This document shows, piece after piece, positions 5,285-9,423 of a stretch of 9,423 nt of DNA (position 1 is the first letter of the stretch; each line of letters starts with the position of its first letter). The position numbers were made by a program, and so were the translations under genes. Origin of the DNA: an uncultured Chloroflexota bacterium (GTDB taxonomy: Bacteria; Chloroflexota; Anaerolineae; Promineifilales; Promineifilaceae); contig CALFEW010000726.1 in NCBI GenBank assembly GCA_937958365.1, positions 1 through 9,423 on the forward strand, read 5' to 3'. The notes beneath the pieces are model-generated. The model did not search any database. It saw only the letters and a program-made list of their open reading frames with translations, and was not told the DNA's origin.

Positions 5285-6241
5285 TCAGCCGCCGGTGGGT
5301 GTGGGCGTGTCTGTTGGCGATGGCGTATCGGTGGGGGGTGGGGTCGTTGCCGTGGGTGGCAGAGGCGTGGCTGTCGCCGTTGGGGTGGCAGTTGGCGTAC
5401 TGACGGGCGGTGTTTCGCTGGCTGTGGGCGTGGCGGTAGGCGTCTCGGTTGGGGTGGCTGTATTTGTGATGGGGACCGTCGCTGTTGCCGTTGCCGTGCT
5501 GGTGCTGGTTGGGGTTATAACGGCCGTGCCCGTAGGCGTCAGTGTTGGCGTACCTGTCGTGGTGGCTGAGGCGGTGGCTGTCCAGGTAGGCAACGGCCGT
5601 ATCGGCGTCGCCGCCAGCGGCGGCAAAAAGAGCGTGCGCCCCGCCGTGAGATACGTGTCGTTCAGGCAGTTGGCCTGCATGATGGCGTACACTGTCGTGC
5701 CGTGGCGTAAAGCCAGTTTGTACAGGGTATCGCCTGGCTGCACCCGCACCTGCACCCACCAGGAAGGTGGGCCACAGGCAACGCGCGTCGGCGGCCGCAC
5801 CGGCAAATAAATCCGCAGCCCGGCCACCACCAACCCGTTTTGCAGGCAGTTCACCCGGCTGATTTCGCTGACGGTGGCCCCGGAGAAGGCTGATAAACTT
5901 AGCAGCGTGTCGCCCGGCTGGATTTCGTAAATGCTCCAGCCTGCGGGCACTTCACCGCAGCGAATTACCGGCAGGATGTTGCCGATCGGTGTGTTGAGAA
6001 TGGTTGTGGGGGAGTTGGTGGGGATTTCGGTGGGCGTTTGGTTGGGCACGGCGACGGCCGGCAGTGGCGTGTTGGTGGCGCTAACGGCCGTAACCCCCGC
6101 CACCGCCAACGGCGTCGGTCGCAGTCGGATTTGCAGGCTGTCAAATTGAGCCAGGAGCAAAGCCGCCAGCAGCGTGACCATCACGCTTGCTGTCAGGAGC
6201 AGATTGGTACGCCAATCGTGGGAATTTGCCGGCTTGTCCAT
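5285..6241 (-). CDS. Membrane-anchored protein with two LysM domains and a Thr/Pro-rich tail
   Basis: A 318-residue protein with one N-terminal membrane segment (about 13-31) after a short charged start, so a signal-anchor with the rest outside. Two LysM domains, about 103-147 and 163-207, each contain a QPGDTL box (108-113, 168-173); LysM binds N-acetylglucosamine polymers such as peptidoglycan. Each is preceded by CGxPxxW and ends near NCL, giving paired cysteines C95/C132 and C156/C192, probably a disulfide per module. Residues 208-318 are Thr/Pro/Ala/Ser-rich, likely extended and perhaps glycosylated, with no sorting signal or second membrane segment at the end. ATG at 6241 is chosen; an in-frame GTG/TTG-type start at 6343 would overlap the kinase-like gene by about 90 bp. 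It starts 10 bp after that gene's stop, so the two are probably co-transcribed. No clear Shine-Dalgarno. Confidence 0.88.
   Translation of the reverse strand: MDKPANSHDWRTNLLLTASVMVTLLAALLLAQFDSLQIRLRPTPLAVAGVTAVSATNTPLPAVAVPNQTPTEIPTNSPTTILNTPIGNILPVIRCGEVPAGWSIYEIQPGDTLLSLSAFSGATVSEISRVNCLQNGLVVAGLRIYLPVRPPTRVACGPPSWWVQVRVQPGDTLYKLALRHGTTVYAIMQANCLNDTYLTAGRTLFLPPLAATPIRPLPTWTATASATTTGTPTLTPTGTAVITPTSTSTATATATVPITNTATPTETPTATPTASETPPVSTPTATPTATATPLPPTATTPPPTDTPSPTDTPTPTGG
5288..5620 (-). repeat. Low-complexity coding tract for the Thr/Pro tail
   Basis: This stretch encodes LysM-protein residues 208-318, built largely from TPTAT, TDTP and TATA-like units, with short imperfect 6- to 12-bp tandem DNA repeats. 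The plus strand is GTGG/GGTG-rich. Such tracts vary in length easily by slippage and are prone to assembly error. Confidence 0.8.
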
Positions 6242-6251
6242 TGACAGACTG

Positions 6252-8744
6252 TCAGTCGCTTGTTGTGGCCGCCGCCGGTGTTGGTTCGCCGACGATGGGA
6301 AACAGGACGGAAAACGTGCTGCCCACGCCCATTTCACTTTCAATCCACACCCGCCCGCCGTTGGCTTCTGTCAGTGTGCGGGCGACGGCCAGCCCTGCGC
6401 CCGTATCACCCAGGCCGTCAATCAGCGGATCGTCGGCGCGGTGTTGGGGATTGAAGACGCGCGCCCGGTCTTCAACCTGAATGCCGCCGCCGCTGTCGCT
6501 GACCGCCAGGTGGAGGAAGGTGATCGGGTCTGTGTGGCCGTTGTTGGCCGGCGGCGGGAGGGTATTGACGTAGGCCCGTACGGCCACTCGCCCATTGACC
6601 GGCGATGCCTGGCAGGCGTTGCCCACCAGATTGTTTAGAATTTGTTGCAGCGCCTCGCGGTGAATGGATAAAGCGGGCAAATGTCGCGGCGCATCCAGGT
6701 CCAGCCGCAGGTTCTTTTCGCGGATTTGGGTGATGACGTGGGAAACGGCCGTGTCTATGCTGCTCTGAATGTCCACGGCGTCAATATCCGCGCCGGCCAA
6801 TCGTTCGCCGGAGGTCGTCAACTGCACGATCAGGTCCAGGAAGGCATCCATGCGCTCCACGTTGGCCTTCACTCGCTGCAAAAACTCGCGCTGTTTGGCT
6901 CCCAACGCGCCTAACATTTCGCTCATCAGCAGGTCGGTATATCCGGCAATGGAGGTCATCGGCGTGCGTAATTCTTGCGCCAGCGAAATCACCAGCTCAT
7001 CGGTAACGCCGCGCTCCTGTCGCAGCAAATCCGCTTCCAGGGTTTCGATGCGTGCCTGGGCCGCCTCAAGCTGGCTGGAGTAACGGGTGATGGTCGTCAT
7101 GATCCATTCGGTACTCAGCCCCTTTTCTCCGGCGGCGGCCAGGGCCATCGCTTCTTCGGCTTCGATGAGCGATTCACGTAAGGTTTCGATTTCTTGCTGA
7201 AGCGAAGCCAGACGTTCGTCGTAACTGACCTTTTCCAATTCTTCCAGCGTCGCGGCTAGGTCGCGGGCTTGTTTGCTGGCTTTGGTGGCCTGCGTCTCGG
7301 CTTGCAGCAGCCGGGCTGTGGTCGCTTCCAAATCGGTTTGCAGCCGGTTCCGCTCTTCTTCTACGGCAATCAGACGGCCGCTCACCAGCGCCGGCGCCGA
7401 CTCGGTGAGGCGCGCTTGCTGCGACACGGCGATCTGGTCGGCGACCCGGCCAAACGTCAGGCTGTTGTGAAGAACTTGCGCGACGTAACGGCCCAGGGAA
7501 ACGGCCGTTGCCTTTTCCTGGTCAGACCATTCGACCTGGTTGTCAGGCGCGCCGACAAGCAGCAGGCCTACGGCCGCTTCTTCCACCGTCAAGGGCAAAA
7601 TGAGCAGCGCTCCCCACAGCGAAAGCCCCATCTCTTCATACCACAGGCGCAACTGCCGCCCACCCAGCCCGGTTGGCCGCAGCTCCACCGGGCTGTTATC
7701 GTCTAGTGCCTGTTGGAACGCGGGCCATTCACGCAGTTGGATGAGCCAGTTGGTCGGTTTTTCCCCGCTGCGCGTGGCGCGGTTGCTGCTTAGCTGCATT
7801 TGCTGCGGCGTATCTGGCCGCACCAGGGCCAGACCCACGTAAGGCGCATCCAACAAGTGGGCAACTGCGGCAATGGCGGCCTTGACGTTTTCTTCCGGTT
7901 GTAAAGAACTGACGACCTGGGTGACGTGGTTGAGTAAATCGGGCAGGGCGGTGGTCGCCGATTCGGGATTGTAGGCCGCCTTTTCCTGATGCAACAGGCT
8001 GGCGATGGCATGGCGGTAGGCAAAAATGGCCCAAAGAGGCAACGCAATGAGGTATCCCAGGCGTATCCAGAAGGCGATGTCTGTTTGGGTGGTCGCCGCC
8101 GCCGGGCTGCTAAAGAATTGCAGGATGTGGGCTGCCAGCAAAATCACCAGAATGATCTGGCGCAGGGAAAACCATAACGGCCGTTCCCCTAACGTCAATG
8201 CCACGCCGGTGATCAGCACGGCCAGTTGAAACACGCCCCAAATGGTCGCCTGAAAGGTGCTGTAATAAGCCACGCCGGCCAGCGCCTGCTCCGGCCAGGA
8301 TTGGGCGAAGAAAATGTACATCATGCCAATCAGCAGCAGCAGAATGCCCGCGATGGTATCGCCCAACTGTGGCTGCCTGGCGGGATGGGGTATCAACGCC
8401 CAGACAATGAGAACGGCCGTAGCCGTATTGATGGCTTGCTCTAACGGCGGCAGAACGGAAACGGCCGTGGCCTGATCCGCATACACCACCAACCCGGCCA
8501 GCAGCAGTCCTAAACGCATCACCACAATCGCCCCGGCCGACCACGTCATTCGCCGCGCCAGATGATCACGCTTATCGCGCCGCCGTTGGGTCAGCGCCAA
8601 CGCAAAAACGACCTGCAAAGCAAACAGGCTGATCAGATGATAAATCACGTTTCCTGGCGATTCGCTCAGGAGTTGCGTAAGCTGTTGCGTCAACGACATC
8701 AGAAAATCATCCAAAGCTAACTGCCGGTGCAAACTGACCGACAT
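6252..8744 (-). CDS. 7TM-GAF-HisKA-HATPase sensor protein lacking the phospho-acceptor histidine
   Basis: An 830-residue membrane protein laid out like a hybrid-less sensor histidine kinase. About seven hydrophobic segments (roughly 32-52, 69-89, 104-119, 130-148, 160-184, 194-212 and 226-246) are followed by a GAF domain (about 265-430), a long coiled coil (about 458-578), a HisKA-type dimerisation region (583-645) and a HATPase_c domain (about 690-817). The ATP site looks intact: N-box NNLVGNACQAS (704-714, Asn709), G1 DSGGG (750-754) and G2 TGAGL (781-785). The H-box reads SLAQELRTPMTSI, with Gln590 (codon CAA at 6977-6975) where His is expected, and no other His in the helix. It may therefore be a pseudokinase, a partner in heterodimers, or an ATP-driven scaffold. 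No response regulator is in the window. ATG at 8744 is taken, with Met16 (8699) an alternative, because the predicted -10 box ends 2 nt before 8744. Confidence 0.92.
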   Translation of the reverse strand: MSVSLHRQLALDDFLMSLTQQLTQLLSESPGNVIYHLISLFALQVVFALALTQRRRDKRDHLARRMTWSAGAIVVMRLGLLLAGLVVYADQATAVSVLPPLEQAINTATAVLIVWALIPHPARQPQLGDTIAGILLLLIGMMYIFFAQSWPEQALAGVAYYSTFQATIWGVFQLAVLITGVALTLGERPLWFSLRQIILVILLAAHILQFFSSPAAATTQTDIAFWIRLGYLIALPLWAIFAYRHAIASLLHQEKAAYNPESATTALPDLLNHVTQVVSSLQPEENVKAAIAAVAHLLDAPYVGLALVRPDTPQQMQLSSNRATRSGEKPTNWLIQLREWPAFQQALDDNSPVELRPTGLGGRQLRLWYEEMGLSLWGALLILPLTVEEAAVGLLLVGAPDNQVEWSDQEKATAVSLGRYVAQVLHNSLTFGRVADQIAVSQQARLTESAPALVSGRLIAVEEERNRLQTDLEATTARLLQAETQATKASKQARDLAATLEELEKVSYDERLASLQQEIETLRESLIEAEEAMALAAAGEKGLSTEWIMTTITRYSSQLEAAQARIETLEADLLRQERGVTDELVISLAQELRTPMTSIAGYTDLLMSEMLGALGAKQREFLQRVKANVERMDAFLDLIVQLTTSGERLAGADIDAVDIQSSIDTAVSHVITQIREKNLRLDLDAPRHLPALSIHREALQQILNNLVGNACQASPVNGRVAVRAYVNTLPPPANNGHTDPITFLHLAVSDSGGGIQVEDRARVFNPQHRADDPLIDGLGDTGAGLAVARTLTEANGGRVWIESEMGVGSTFSVLFPIVGEPTPAAATTSD

Positions 8745-8746
8745 GA

Positions 8747-8755
8747 ATTATAGCA
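8747..8755 (-). promoter_or_regulatory. Predicted extended -10 promoter of the sensor kinase-like gene
   Basis: The minus strand has TGC followed by a perfect TATAAT (8752-8747), an extended -10. The -35 region is weak. The box ends only 2 nt before the ATG at 8744, so initiation about 7 nt downstream would fall inside the annotated first codons. Either the true start is further in (TTG codons 5 or 11, or ATG codon 16), translation is essentially leaderless, or the box is fortuitous. Confidence 0.5.
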
Positions 8756-8841
8756 TACCCGAACTTTATGACGACAGGCGTTAAAACGGGGTGATTTTTT
8801 GCCAGCGGGAAGTTTGTTATCGGGCTGGCAGCACATACCTC

Positions 8842-8871
8842 TTGACGTTAACCGCAAAATCCATTTAAGAT
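8842..8871 (+). promoter_or_regulatory. Candidate sigma-70-type promoter for the rightmost gene
   Basis: TTGACG (8842-8847) as -35 and TAAGAT (8866-8871) as -10 are 18 bp apart, matching consensus at 5/6 and 4/6. Transcription would start near 8878, about 160 nt before the ATG at 9041, with element F inside the leader. Confidence 0.4.
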
Positions 8872-8938
8872 GACACAACAATTGATACCCGGCTTTTACT
8901 CCCTCAGGAATGAGTATGAAATAATTTGCGGACCTGCA

Positions 8939-8987
8939 ATTGGGGACTGGCGATTGGCGATTTGTTCAGTCTCCAGTCTCTGATCTC
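8939..8987. repeat. Heptad element F
   Basis: The left side has 7-mers in register from 8939: ATTGGGG, ACTGGCG and ATTGGCG, plus a degenerate fourth. The right side (8967-8987) has CAGTCTC twice, then TGATCTC. The two sides are of complementary type, though pairing is imperfect (GGGACTGG-like against CCAGTCTC). Unit and layout match elements B, D and E. It lies 54 bp before the plus-strand start codon. Confidence 0.75.
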
Positions 8988-9027
8988 TTCGTTCCCACAA
9001 GTTATTCAATCCGTGTTCCTTAGTTCA

Positions 9028-9033
9028 AAGGAG
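9028..9033 (+). promoter_or_regulatory. Ribosome binding site of the rightmost gene
   Basis: AAGGAG ends 7 nt before the ATG at 9041. This near-ideal Shine-Dalgarno decides the start and is the main proof that the edge-truncated reading frame is a real gene. Confidence 0.85.
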
Positions 9034-9040
9034 ATTCCCC

Positions 9041-9423
9041 ATGAATATTGGCGAAGCTCAAGTCGCGGCCCTGGTGGCTGTGCATCTGTTTGATGAGTTT
9101 TTTCGAGCGCTTCACCGAACCGGCGTCATCCCGGCCGTTTCCAGCAACGACCAGCCTACGCCCCTCGGTGACCGCAACGTCACCGTGCGCTTGCAGCCGC
9201 CGACTTTTGAATTGGGCGGTCCGGCCACCGATCCCCGTTCGCTGCTGCACTTGCTGGGCGATGTGGAACTACGCCCGGCCGGGATCAGCGGCGGTCCGGC
9301 CGATGCGACGCTGCCGCTGGATAGTTGGGTACGGTTGACAATTGTGCTGGTCCCGCGACCCGACGAAACGCCCGTGATCCGATTGGTCTATGATGGTGTA
9401 GATCAACTACCGGCCTTCCCATT
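9041..9423 (+). CDS. Unknown protein, N-terminal part (runs off the right edge)
   Basis: I do not recognise this protein. The visible 127 codons are open to the window end. ATG at 9041 has a strong AAGGAG upstream, and third positions are GC-rich as in the neighbours. Residues 1-27 are a short amphipathic stretch (MNIGEAQVAALVAVHLFDEF), not a convincing signal peptide. Residues 28-45 are polar and proline-containing. From about 46, alternating hydrophobic patterns (NVTVRLQPP, SWVRLTIVLVP, VIRLVYDGV) suggest a beta-rich fold. It is divergent from the sensor kinase-like gene. It is the only plus-strand gene and carries no ACGGCCGT in the visible part. No function can be proposed. Confidence 0.75.
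   Translation, partial: MNIGEAQVAALVAVHLFDEFFRALHRTGVIPAVSSNDQPTPLGDRNVTVRLQPPTFELGGPATDPRSLLHLLGDVELRPAGISGGPADATLPLDSWVRLTIVLVPRPDETPVIRLVYDGVDQLPAFP

Larger units (their letters stand above)
52..8468. repeat. Dispersed palindromic octamer ACGGCCGT, 23 copies
   Basis: Exact copies begin at 52, 185, 276, 507, 556, 956, 1110, 1626, 1777, 2266, 2298, 3132, 4400, 5209, 5276, 5520, 5593, 6084, 6745, 7501, 8177, 8413 and 8461. Twenty-one are inside genes (HAD 3, nucleotidyltransferase 4, PAP2-like 2, ahcY 3, glycosyltransferase 1, LysM 3, sensor 5) and two are in the 5098-5284 gap. Sixteen of 23 are preceded by A on the plus strand, i.e. ACGGCCGTT on the coding strand, which when in frame reads Thr-Ala-Val. 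Near misses such as ACGGCCGC also occur. Counts were made by eye. Confidence 0.92.
8745..9040. other. Divergent intergenic region, 296 bp
   Basis: This gap separates two divergently transcribed genes. It holds the minus-strand extended -10 (8747-8755), a plus-strand promoter candidate (8842-8871), the heptad element F (8939-8987) and the ribosome binding site of the plus-strand gene (9028-9033). I see no RNA gene or credible small coding sequence in it, and no ACGGCCGT copy. Confidence 0.7.

Noticed and set aside
5163..5810. Plus-strand Val/Gly-rich frame opposite the LysM tail
   Set aside because: The GVGV-type repeats are the antisense of Thr/Pro codons; the LysM reading has recognisable domains.
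6242..6254. 13-bp palindrome TGACAG-A-CTGTCA at the sensor stop / LysM start
   Set aside because: Short, overlaps the stop codon, no other copies seen; probably chance.
6242..6343. Start of the LysM protein at 6343
   Set aside because: It would overlap the sensor gene by about 90 bp with a sequence that does not look like a signal peptide; ATG at 6241 gives a clean signal-anchor.

Overview
The window looks like bacterial chromosome from a Chloroflexota (Anaerolineae-like) organism. This is an inference from four things: moderately high GC; a LysM protein with a long Thr/Pro tail; a 7TM-GAF sensor kinase-like protein with a QELRTP box; and a short-form S-adenosylhomocysteine hydrolase beside an Rv2202c-type adenosine kinase. 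No rRNA or other marker confirms it. I saw no tRNA, rRNA, CRISPR array, transposase or phage gene.

Layout: eight genes, seven of them on the minus strand. Read in minus-strand order from the right they are: a 7TM-GAF-HisKA-HATPase protein (6252-8744) whose phospho-acceptor histidine is a glutamine; a LysM protein 10 bp downstream (5285-6241); a family 2 glycosyltransferase (4330-5097); an adenosine kinase 23 bp downstream (3332-4306); adenosylhomocysteinase ahcY (1993-3252); a degenerate PAP2-type membrane protein (1292-1912); a minimal nucleotidyltransferase (423-1205); and the N-terminal part of a HAD-family hydrolase running off the left edge (1-352). A divergent plus-strand gene with a strong ribosome binding site starts at 9041 and runs off the right edge.

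The clearest functional unit is ahcY plus adenosine kinase. SAH hydrolase makes homocysteine and adenosine reversibly, and the kinase traps the adenosine as AMP, pulling methyl-cycle turnover forward. The glycosyltransferase at the head of that run has an extended -10 promoter. The kinase-like protein and the LysM protein form a second, envelope-related transcription unit.

Two non-genic signals stand out. First, the palindromic octamer ACGGCCGT occurs 23 times in 9.4 kb (about one per 410 bp), against roughly 0.25 expected from base composition. This resembles HIP1 of cyanobacteria but with a different sequence. Second, every intergenic gap over 50 bp in the minus-strand run (and the divergent gap at the right) holds a stem-forming element. 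Most are built from tandem 7-mers of the form CARTCYY on one side and complementary-type 7-mers on the other, some around a common GGCAAAAGC-like core. One uses 8-mers instead. Together they suggest a genome carrying both a HIP-like octamer and STRR-like heptad repeats.
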